Origin: Scolanthus callimorphus
Lineage: Eukaryota > Cnidaria > Anthozoa > Actiniaria > Edwardsiidae
Assembly: GCA_033964015.1 (NCBI GenBank)
Contig: CM066920.1
Location: 7,531,912-7,595,911, forward strand
Reading direction: 5' to 3'
Length of the DNA stretch: 64,000 nt
Part shown: positions 32,601-44,600 of the stretch, piece after piece
Position numbering within the stretch: the first letter of the stretch is position 1
Layout: the number at the start of each line of letters is the position of its first letter
Made by a program: the position numbers and the translations under genes
Notes under the pieces: model-generated
Database searches by the model: none
What the model was told of the DNA's origin: nothing
The model's input: the letters and a program-made list of their open reading frames with translations, nothing else

Positions 32601-35600
32601 AAGGTCGGATTGTCATTCTTTTGAACGTAGCTTATTTGAAATTTACACAGACGAAGCCGCCGAGTAGTTCCGAAACGTCTGTATATATATCAACTTTAGT
32701 GCACTTATAAGTAACTTCGAGTAGCTTCAAGTTTGTTGCATTACACACTTTAATGTATATAATATTTTGGGTTACATTATATAATGATGAGAATGGCGCG
32801 CAACATTTATTCAAGGAAGGCCATTTTCGATGTTGCTCGTCTAGCTGTTTTGAGAAAGCGAAAAACACACTGCACGTGCCAGAAGTTGACCTCCCTTTCG
32901 AAGGATTTTGAGAGATCCGAACACCAGGAAGAAAAATTCGATAAGCCTACCCATACTGTACAGATTTTAGAGTCGTGCCTAGCCCCCGGCCTAGACAGTT
33001 GAACAACGAAATAAATGTCTACGTTGAACACGTGCTCTAGGCTAAGTTTAAACGAATATGTTCAGCTCGATCAACCTGGAGCGTGCAAGAACAGAAAGAG
33101 CGACAGGTTGTTCGTCCCGCATCCCATATCCTGTCGAGGGGTAACGAACGGCAACCCTTACATGAAGTACAGTATTGATGAAGAAATGTCCAGAAAATAT
33201 AAAGCATTTGCAAATAAAAAAGCTACATATAACAGCACATTTCGTTTATTCGTAAAAAAACAAAAACAAAGCAGAAGTCATGCACTGATGAGCACCGAAG
33301 ACATGAATAAAATCGCATGCTCTGTTTCGGCAAGCTTCATGGAATAGTCAGAAATGGATTAAGAAATAATGACATAACTGTCAACGGTTTTTAATAAAGG
33401 ATCTCACGAAAATCGTTTCTCACCAGGCAATAAAAACAGACGGTAGGTGGGAAATGACTGTATTGTAAACCAAAGAATGTGTGACATACTAAGTTAAAAG
33501 ATTACCCAACACGATATAATTGCGAGACAGTATTATGAATGTCAAAAGAACATTTTGGCAGGTCTAAAACACAGGTCGCTAAACTGAACCGATTAAACAA
33601 CGTACGTCAATTGACTTATATAAAGCGAAGAAATTCCCAAAATAACAGCAGAGCTTTGTTACTCCATTAAAATGGCAACAACGGTTTTGAGATTACTATA
33701 AGAAGCTCTCGAGTCTGAACAGACGCGAATTTTACAAGAACACGCTGACGTCTGCATTAATGGTGTCTGTTCAAGGGGTAACGTTATCTGTTACTAAATT
33801 CCACCACATCTTAAAAATCCTTGTAAGTCTGTCGTCGAACAGACGAGAGCTAGCTCTTTAGGAAGCAATATGGGCTAGCAAAACATTCAATATTAATCAA
33901 AACCCTCTACATTTGAAACCAACTAACGAAGAGAGATTTTATGAATAAAGCATTACACGGTTGTGGCTGATTAAAATGCGATCCCGGTATAGAGGGTTAC
34001 CCCAAAACAGCTATTAACTGACATCCCTGGTTTTAAGGTCTACAAATCATAGCCATTTGGAAAAACATAGTAATAAGTCTCTCAGGAAATTGGAATTGAA
34101 ATCTCCCATTAGACGTATCTCGCATTTTCCTTTTGGGAGAAATTAGAAAAGGGGCCTTCGGCCTTCAAGTAATTATGTAAAGGCGTTGTAACGTCGTCAA
34201 TGCTATCCAATTTCCGCAAACACTGCTATGACTTAAAGTTATGAAATAAAAATCAGACATTTACCGGAGAATAGTAAGCAAAGCTCCTTGCAGCTGGTAG
34301 GGATTTAGTCCTCTTTAGTTTCGCGGCAGTAGGATTTGGTGCTCTTCTAAAGCTATGATCCATTGTTAATTTCCAAATAGGTCATTCCAGAGGGTGTATT
34401 CCATCAGAAATCATTTCCGAATGTCTAATTCCACTATGGGCTGCATCGTCCTTAATTGCGCAGTCCTTAAGGGCCGGTAAATGGCCAACATGAAATGTTT
34501 CATTGTAACAGTTTAACTACGTCGTTAGCAGTGCTGTTATTTATAGCGGGCTCTTGTTCACCTATTGTAAGGTCACATTATAGGGCAAAGGGAGGGGATG
34601 CTGGGGAATGAGCTTTGTAAACTCATTGATCTGTTCGTCTATTAACATATGCATAAACAACGAAGGCATTGCCCCACGTTTCTAAGATGTAATTATGAAA
34701 GATGAGTATGAAAAGTGAAGACTCGTAGAGCAAAGACGAGCTTTGTTTGAATACTCAACCATAAATACTAATCATCGAATAATGAATATAATAATGGATT
34801 GTTTGGGTTCTATGTCCACCCCATAATAAATTTGCTAAGTGGCGGCTTTTAAGTGGGAACATCTAGATAGGACAACCGCAGACATCATGAGGCTCTAAGT
34901 GGTATTTGCTATGTCTAACTTGACTAATAATCTAGGACCTGACAGAAAAATCTAGGAGGATCACAAGTTCATACTCCAAACGGCCTTTAGGCTGTAGCCT
35001 GCGCCTAGTGCATGATGGGTAGTCTAGTAGTTGTTCCGTCAATTTTCGACTACTCGACTATTCAGATGTCAACTCTCACAGTTTTATCGAGAGTCTCAAG
35101 ATGTTTCCCGGTATTTTCTCTCTCCAAAGTTTCGATATATTTTCTGTATTTCCCCGCGATTGGCGAAAATGACCAAAAATGAAATGCCTAACTTCGCGAT
35201 ATTTCAAAATAACAGCTCAAGATTCAGTATAAGAGGAGCTTCTATGACCAAAAGCGTAATTCCAAATTTTAAAGAAATTTGAAAAATATGAATTGAGATA
35301 CGTTTGAACAAAGTTGGCTTATTTTTACAGCCTAATATCTCAAAGACGGAGCCATTAGAAAGAAGTCATTTTTGATGTTTTGTTCGGCTTCGTCATATAA
35401 GTTTATCCGGAGTTAACCTTACTTTTTGAAATTTAGTGATTTTAGTTCTGTCTATTTTTCCTGGCTTTCTTTCTGAGAATTTTATAATAACCTTTGTATT
35501 TCTTTCTGAGAATTTTATAGTAACCTTTGTATTTCGTCTGAGATCTCTTAAGTCCAAGGGTTGATATCCCTGCTTGAGAACTAGTTGACTTGAACACGGA

Positions 35601-38600
35601 CAAAATAAATGACAAAAAGGAAGATGAAGAAAAAACTCTGGAGCCGCAACTCCAATAAACTTTGTTTTTCCTAGGCAGGGTTCCCACGTTTTCAGGCTTT
35701 CAAAATAACAGGACTTTCAAGGACATTGAAAAATGCGGGTTTTCACGCATTATAAGAATAACATGGCTATCCTTTGTTTCAAAGATAGATGTTGATAGTT
35801 TTTATTCAGGTTCTCTTATTTTTATTTTTCAATATACTCACTCAAACATTTTGGAAATTTTTCTTCTGGAAAATACAGCCGATTGCGGTTGACTGTTTAA
35901 CCTAAACAGTTCGCACGTTACGTTTGAAAGTTGCGTTGTGAGACAAAAAGTGAGACGTTTCCAAGGGTAACCGCCATGTTTACTTTTCACTGACCAATCA
36001 GAGAGGGCAGAACGTTTTGGTTCTCCATAGAAACGTCTCGTTCCATCCTAGAAACGCAACGTTCCAACGTTCAAACATGCGTTTGAACGTGCGAACTGTC
36101 AGGGTTAAACAGTCAAACACAATCGGCTGTATTTCCATGACTTTTAATGATTTTGATGGGTTTTTGTGAAAATTCCATGACTTTCCAGGCCTGGAAAAGG
36201 ACATTTATAAAATCCATGACTTTCCAGGTTTTCAAGGACCCATGGGAACCCTGCTAGGACGTGCCGCGAAGGTTCTCAGTAACCTTAAGAATGCATAGAA
36301 TATTCCTGTATTCCTCTGAGTGTCGCAAGACACTTTTTTATAAGAACCACGTTGATGTTGAGATATGGTAGAATTATATCTAACATTTAAGATCATCTCA
36401 AGAACATTGCTTAGGATGAATTCAACGTAAAACATTTTAAGTTCGGTAGGAGTTCATCTTCTGTCTCTCTTCCCCACTTTTAATTTTCACTTTCAAAAGT
36501 GAGCATTAATCCAAACAATTGTAACTGTGTGTCAATGTTAAACCTTTCGAGATGAAGTTTATCTTCGTCCTGGTATAAGCCATTCACTAACAAGTCAGTC
36601 AATCTGAGGGAATGTCTTTTATTTTTGGACTTGCAACTTTTATTTCAGGCACAAATTGTTGTGAAAATTTGAGAACATCCGAAACTAATTAACGCTTTTT
36701 TTATGAAAATGAGTGTACATCATCAACGCTGGTCTTTTCCTTAAAATGAGCCAGCGAGACTAGAATATCTAAGGCCAGCAGATACACTCCTGGACTAAAC
36801 TGCCATTCTTTTATGTATGGAGTCTTAATAAATCTCAGGATGCTTACGGCTGCTAAGATCATATCGTACCACAAACTGATTTTTATTGTCTAGTATTATA
36901 AGAAATAAAAACTTGGCTTTGAAAACATAATAAAGATCAGTGCTTAGCGTCAAACACGAAGACAGAGCTCAAACTCGAGGCATAAAAATGTTACGATGTT
37001 TCAATAAAGGGAGTAAGATAAGAAACTAGGCGAGGTGCGAACTCCAAGACCTTGGCGCCGTGTCGGCTTGGGTTGATAGTGGCGGATGTATATAAATAAT
37101 TCAGACAAAATATAAGAAATTCACTTAAACGCTTTTAGAGCTATAGAACCCGTCTGCCCTCACTTTTCACCATTCCAAATTTCAAATGAATCAAATTTCA
37201 AAGCGGCTTTGTAACCTAGGCTTTGATTTTGATTTTCAATGATTTTCACGCGGGTCAAAAAGAGAACGAGGCCTGACACTTGAACAGACATTTCAGGATG
37301 AATAGAATTCAGTCTGAATAGAACTTCCAATTATGTACTGTACTGTAAGGTTTTTATAAAACAGGTCCTGAGTCACTATCAAAAAAGACAAAATCTGTAC
37401 TGCTTACACAGGAAAATGACAATGTGGGACAAAAGCATGTGAAATAATTTTTTTTAGAATATTTTTATGTTTAACCAACACCCAGCCTCGGGGGTTATAT
37501 AAACGATGTCAGCGTATCTTGCAGTTGCGCTTAAAGCTTCCAATGTCGCATTTATATTACGACATTACCAGTCTTACAGGGAATTTCTGCAGAAACCCAT
37601 CCATGGAAAAGCAGAATTTCCCAATGTGAAGTGTTCGGAATTCACATGGATAGCCATGGGAAATCCGAACACTTCCCATTCTTCTACCACGTGTGGAAGC
37701 CATGGGAAATCCGAACACTTCCCATTCTTCTACCATGTGAATTTCAGCTTTTCTTATGAATGGGCTTCTGCAGAAATTCCCTGTAAAAAAAGTAAATATC
37801 TTCTGAAAGTAGCTATTTTTCGTGTGTTTTTTTCTTTAAAAGAGCTGAAATAGAAATCTAATAACTGGAAATAATATTTCGCGTTTTATCCTCACCTTGT
37901 CCGGTAGATTGAAGTACGCTCCCCTCGCTATCAGCTTTTGCACTATTTCCTCATGACCGTGTTTCGCAGACCAAGCGAGAGCGGAATAACCTTCCTGAAA
38001 TAGAAGACATAAGTAACAATTAATTCTTGATCAGTAACAGTAACAGCTTGGATAGTCACTCTAATTCATAAATCATCTTATCCAATCATTGTTTATCACT
38101 GACAAAAAACGACGGAGTACTTGCAAGCGCGAAAATTCCCTGCGACGCTTTTTTTTTCGATTTCGGAAACACGAAAGAATATTCGTATTCAAGGGTAATG
38201 TCTGCTTTTAAGTCGACTTAAAGGGCGGAAATTGCCTTATTATCTAGAAACAGAGGTTTATGGGGGAGGGAATGTGAAAATATGCATTAATGTCGGTAAA
38301 ATTCGGAATCTAAAAGTGGGTAAACTTGAATTAAGTGATCCGACACGAAACGTGAACACGCTTGCTTTGCTTCTGAGCCACTTTGGCAATATGAAATATA
38401 ATGTACATGCAGGATCAATTGCCTAAAATGTTGAATATAATATAAACGGAAAGTCAAATAATATCATAAAGCTGGTATATCATTTAGATTTTTTATCAGA
38501 TTTGATTTTTCCGAAACCTATACATTATGGACAAGAAAGAAACATAATACTATGCAAAATAAAGTAACAATGCATAACAATGTAGAACATCAATATAAAG

Positions 38601-41600
38601 CCTAATTTCGATATCATAAATTGGTTTCCCAATATAAAAGAATGTAAATCATGCTATTTTAGTAAATGAAACTAACCTTTTCATCAAGAATACCATCAAA
38701 GCAAATAATTGAGACAGAGAAATGAACGCGGATCCCCCAAACCCTTTAATTATTCTTCGTCCTTTTAGTACCGTCTTTGAGTTGCTAAGATTTCACAAAC
38801 CCAACCTCCTCCTTTGATGGCCTGACCCTCGATCGCAGGGGCATTTATCCCTTCAATCCGCGTCGCTCTAAATGGATTTTTGACGTGTATGACAGATTTA
38901 AGCCCCGTAGGGTACTAAAGTACATTAAATAGCGAACGAAGGTAATTGTTTTGATTTATTACAGTTACAATTACAAATTTAAATTCTACGAGGCTAAGGA
39001 TTGAAGAACTAATCACCGAGTCCCGTTTCAGTTCAATTATTTTCATGATTTCGCGTCTATTATTTTGGATTACAAGAAAGAAGAAAAGTCGCCGAAAAAT
39101 TAGTATGCTTCATTCGAAGCTTCAGTAAAGAACGATTTATGTGACCCTGGATCCTTCTACCACACACTGCTGTTCAACAAAAGTTGCGGAAGGATTTAGC
39201 GAAGAATTGGCAAAAATACTTGAGTTAACGCGGTGCAGAGAAGCATGAACAGAAAATAAGCGTCATGCTTAAAACCACTGGAGAGATAAAAACCCACAGA
39301 AATTCAATCTCAGGCAAGATTATACGGAAACATGAAAGCCAAAGAAGAAGCTTTGCAAATAGTTTCTTCACACATAAAGATTAAAGTTAATTATCTTGAT
39401 TTGAAATTTGCTACATGGTTATGCTGAAAAGGTCTGTTTCAACCGCGCGCTCTGATTGGTCGAGATTATCACTGCGGGTGCGCAAGTATTAAACGGGACT
39501 GCTACGACCCAGGGGAAAATTCGTTGCTGTTGTTGTTGTTGCGTTTGTACTGTGGTAGATGACCAAGATGTCATAGTATTTTATGAACAATTGGTTTGAC
39601 AGCTATTCATTTCTCAGGACAGAGAAGGTGTCAATCTAGGTCACTGGTCTGCATAAATAACACAGACTTCAACTTAGTCTAAGGGGCCGACCATTTAACT
39701 TTTGAGGGGGGGGGGGGGGTGGGCTTTTTGTCGGTGCAAGATTTTTTTTTCTACCTCTGTTAAGCGGTGAGAATTTTTTTTCCAATAAAAAAGAAGGGTT
39801 TTAGTCACCATTTTGCTGTGCAGGAAATTTTTTCGGCCCTTCGGGCCGTGCAGGATATTTTTTTCAAAAAAGCCCCCCCCCTCAAAAGTTAAATGTCGGC
39901 CCCTAAGAAAGAAACACGAACTTTCCATCGTAATCCATTTCTGGCATTTTCATCCGATAACAAACTAAAGTACTCCAAATTTGCGCTTATCTGACTGTTG
40001 AAAGTTTACTTATCGAACCTGATGGTTATTGCGTTTATTTCTTGAACTTCATTTACTGCCGAATTCGTAGTATCGCGATGACCCAAAGTCAAGTTTATGA
40101 TTTCGTTTAGGAGATTCTGCGCTGTCAAGCAAAATATGAGAATTCAAGAACTGGATTTTTCTCTTCACATTTGACCGTACAAAATGGCGGGCTCGAAACT
40201 TTTAATAAAATTACGAGTAGAATTCCTCTGGAATGTTAGAACATGAGTGCGAAATTGGTTTTCATTGTGATTTAGTTTTGATTGACAGCGCAGAATCGAC
40301 CAAACAAAATCGGAATCTTGACTTTGGATCATCGAGATTCTACGAATTCGGCAGTAAGGTAAATTAACCCAAACATCGTGACATTCTACCTTTAATGTGC
40401 AATCGCAAGCCATGTATTCAACATAGAGCGGATTTCACATGACTGTCAAGACTTGTTATGTCATTGCGATTGCTTTGCGTTTTCATTGGCTACTCGTTTT
40501 TCTCAGCCATCAAATTCTGTAGGAATACAATTGTGTAATTACTTAGTAATTGGTTCGGCTTGCAATTGGCTGAGAGAAAGCCATTTAAGAGCAAGTCGTG
40601 ATTTCTTTCGATTCTGATTGGCTATAGTGATGCTCAATTGCAATTGTTTTCACGACAGTCATGTGAAAACCGCTCTAACTTAAATTAGGAATTTCTTAGA
40701 TTTGAAGTCCTTATTATCTACACCTCTAGTTTGGCCTTACTTGATCAGTAGCATTAACATTAGGATCCCTCTGCAGTAAAAACTCCACCACATCTGTATA
40801 ACCTCCTTTGGCGGCCATTATCAGCGCTGTCCAACCTCTCTGTTAACATTGCAACAAGAAAGATAGAAGAGGAAACACTAAATGAGAAGATGAAACTCTG
40901 GGAACTTTGTGAGCTCGAGTTTTTAAAGTTCTAGTCTACAATTGTAGGAGCGCATAGTAAGTGAGGCAGGAACCAGGAGACCGATTCCTCGGAGTGCTCA
41001 TCTGGTATTTAGGTAGCCTCTGTGACAGGATGAGCATAAGTGCTATTTATAGAATCACATTTCCCACCAAACCTCGCCTTCAATCAAGGGAATATTGTCA
41101 AACTCTAAATTTGTCTCTCGTCTACAAAATCGTTCAGCTCTTTTATCGAAGATGAACTATCTTGAAAATGGACCCCTGCCGTTACGTGCTAGCTGTGTCG
41201 ATTACGAAGTAAATGCAGTATTGATGATATGAAAAGATGTTGGCGTAATATGTATAACACATCCTCGGGGAGACGGTAAATGAGGTTCTTGTAGCGTAAA
41301 GACTTCTTACGTGATCATATAATACTACAAGCCACAAAATTGGACATTTTACTATACAGTAAAGTAATTTTACTGCATCTATACAAATTATTTTTGGAGA
41401 CAATGGACGGCCCTGCTAAACACCGCTGCTGAAAATATTTGAAATCATTGTGCGGTTTGAGTGAAAACGAACCTACTACATTTTACCAACAGGAATAGTG
41501 TTTGGGAAACTAATGCAAAGCCTTACCGTTCTCGCTATTTCAATACTGTTTAAAATATTTTTTGGAGACAATGGACAGCCCTGCGAGCCACCGCTGAAAG

Positions 41601-44600
41601 TATTTAAAATATTTGGACTAGCGTTTGGGCAGCAAATGCAAGCCTTACCGTTCCCGCTATATCAATACTCGCTCCTCTCTCAACCAATGCCTTGATCACG
41701 TCTAAATGGCCTTTTCTCGCTGCCCAGACAAGGGCTGTAGTGCCATACTGAAAGCAATCAAACACTATGTAGATAAGGTTATCAATTTTGACAAAATATA
41801 ATACGTTCGTGTTTTTCTAAATGCCGAATCATCCTGTAGACCTTGGACAGGTGAGCACGTGTGAATAAGACTGAAGCAAGTTGTACGAAAACCGGTTGCA
41901 TGCGACAGTTGTGGGTAAACGCGACCCCGCAACAGAAATCATCTGGACTGACTTTTGGCGAGTCTTTAACTAGCTTTCGATTTAATATAAAAGTATTTCC
42001 TTAAAGGCGCTGTGTCACGGTTATTCCAATCAATTCATAAATACATGAGCTCAAAATTTGTATGTAATCATCTCCAAATCTACTTCTATCACTTGATATT
42101 AGCCTAATAAGTAATGTAGGTAAGTGAATATACGTGACTAATTTTTGATCGTTTCCCGCCATGGTAAATATAACTATCCATCCCATATGGCAATATGACT
42201 TTCCCACCCTCGTATTTCTATCAACGTTTCTTACGACTGTGCAACATTCGATATAACAGAAACTAATGCATTCTCGTACGTGACAGCCATCTGAGATCCG
42301 TCGCCGATTGGCTAAAACGGCGCGAACAGACGAGCCGGGTTGCTCTACATCTACATCTACTTTATTGACTGATAAAACCAATTCCGGTATCACATGAGTA
42401 TAAATAAAAAATGGTACGAGAATGTCACCAGAGCCTCCCCCGCGAGGTGACAAGGCGGGGAGCTCGTGGTACTCTGAAAGGGACCTCATGTCCTATTTTC
42501 TGTCTTGGTCAGCCGTCATCTGTCGTAAACGTCAAAACAAAACAAACAAATAAACAAAAACGCATGAGAAGGTTACCTTATCAGCGGCATCAGGTGAAGC
42601 GCCAGTATCTAATAGTTCCTTGACACAATCACTGTGACCTCGGCCTGAAGCCCAGATCAGTGCTGTCATCCCATGCTGCGGAAAACAGACACGGTTAATG
42701 GCAAACAAGGAGGCTAAAAGCTGGTTCTCACTGGCAAGTGTGAATCATAGCGACGCAAGCGCTACAAGGCCTGAATCAACATTAATTAGTTGCTTGCGCT
42801 TGCGTTCACTTGATTCACACTAGACGCAAGCACAACAAGGGAACGTAACGTCTCGATTTTCTTGCGCTTGCGTTGAAGTGAGAACCAGCCATAAGAATCG
42901 AAGATCTATGAGCGACCAGCTCCGATAGCGACCCCGTTTTTAAATTAAATTTAGTCACTCCTTGTATTATTACTCCATTTGTTATTTACGTCGCCTTCGG
43001 CGACTAATTGCTAAAATTAGTTTCTACGCGCGCACCTACGAGAGTGCATTCTCGTGAGCGACCACCTCCGTTAATGACCACAATTTCCTGTTAACAAGGT
43101 GACAAATATAAATATCCACGATCTTTCGTCATCTTGCTGATTTCAAAAAGATGTGGAAATCGTGGAAACTACGATTTTATAATCCAGCAAAGGCCAGTTT
43201 CTGCATGTCTGTCTGTCAATTAATGCAGACAAAATAACAATAAAACCGCATCATTTCACAGACGATACTTAAAAGGAGGAAAGACACAGACGTGGGTTGC
43301 TGGAAAGGGGGGATATTTGTTAAAATGGTTCCGAATGACGCAAAGGGCGAAAAAAGGTTTCAAACGTGGCTTAGTTGCACGAGTTTCACGCATGTCAATA
43401 GTCAAAATACGAACGCGAAGATGAAAGACGAGAATGCATGACGAAATACTAAATCATATAGATGACAGTTTTCGTATGTATCAAATAGACGCGGCCAATA
43501 GTAAAGTTATTTATTTGTTATGTTTTGCTGTGATCTGTTTTTTTTGTTGTCAACAAAATACCGTTCAGCGAAGAAGAAATATCAGATGCTAAGTGTTTGC
43601 CGATTGGTAGGTCCATTAAATCGATAAAGACCACGTTGAGGGATTTTGAGATAATTTCATTCTGTTTTAAATCACATAGCAAAAAATTATCTTTTTTATA
43701 ATTATTACGCAAACAATAAGAAAAAAAATAGATAACTAAGATCGAAGGTCGAGTAAGAATTATGTACTTCAGTCCCTTTTTTTTTTCTCTAGAATTAAAG
43801 ACATAATAAAATTAACGAGCATCAACGAGCATGTAGTATTTATGTTGCACCGTTTCTGTAATGTTTTGGCAAAACTCTGCTATTCAAACAGTGCGGTTGT
43901 GAGTGCATAAGTTAGAGAAAAGATTGATTAAGTATTTGATTATGATGTTGATGTAAGCGGACGCCTCGTCAAAGCAAATAATGGTGTTGGTAATGTTATG
44001 ACAAGTTGAACGAAATGCGCTTCTAAAACAGAGAACAGTACTGTCTCTTTTAGGTACTTAGTGGAAACAGCATGTGCGCTGAGTTTAGTTTCATCTGCTC
44101 TGTGTCTCGTTATGTTCCAGAGATCAACTTTTCGATGAATTCATCTCTATTCCGCACCGCATTCGTACTTTCTTAGACAAATAAAGCCACTTAAGTTGAA
44201 AAGGAGAGAGCAAGATCGTAACCAATCTCGAGATAAACCCATTATCGCCGTCTAGCACACAATTTAGTTTTTGTTTATACAATGCGGAGAGGAGTACACA
44301 TTGCTTAGGCTATTGAACAACGCACTAAACTTAAAGTCGCTTTGAAAGAATGCCTCTTCATAGTGTTTCCGATGGCATTTGATGATATTATTGTATTGTA
44401 GTATGGCTTGAGATTCTTGTTGAAATTCAGTGATCGAACTCAATGGATTCCTTGACGGCACTAATTTTGAGAGAGGAGTATCTACAGATAATCGGCAAAG
44501 AATACATACTTGAGCGATGTTTGAACATGGCGGTCGGTAGGAAACTTCCGATGTCTTTGTTGGCGTCAAAAAAGTGTCCTTGCATTCGGGTTGGCGCGAT

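Larger units (their letters stand above)
31637..37895 (-). other. Large KIDINS220 intron with internal first exon and several elements
   Basis: A 6.3-kb intron. It contains an ATAATGATA-type microsatellite at about 31765-31830, a short family A element at 32292-32420, the candidate alternative first exon at 34265-34363, a 36-bp duplication near 35465-35535 (TTTCTGAGAATTTTATA), the element at 35675-36254 and the element at 37574-37786. A 110-codon plus-strand frame at 33015-33347 is unrecognised. Confidence 0.65.
37995..40740 (-). other. KIDINS220 intron
   Basis: A 2.7-kb intron with the element at 39683-39903 and family A element at 40424-40677, which ends 63 bp before the next exon. A short inverted pair GAATTCGTAG/CTACGAATTC occurs at about 40061 and 40331. 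No gene was recognised. Confidence 0.65.

Noticed and set aside
42001..42489. A 162-codon minus frame in a KIDINS220 intron.
   Set aside because: It has no family resemblance or splice context and overlaps a repeat segment also seen near 12190.
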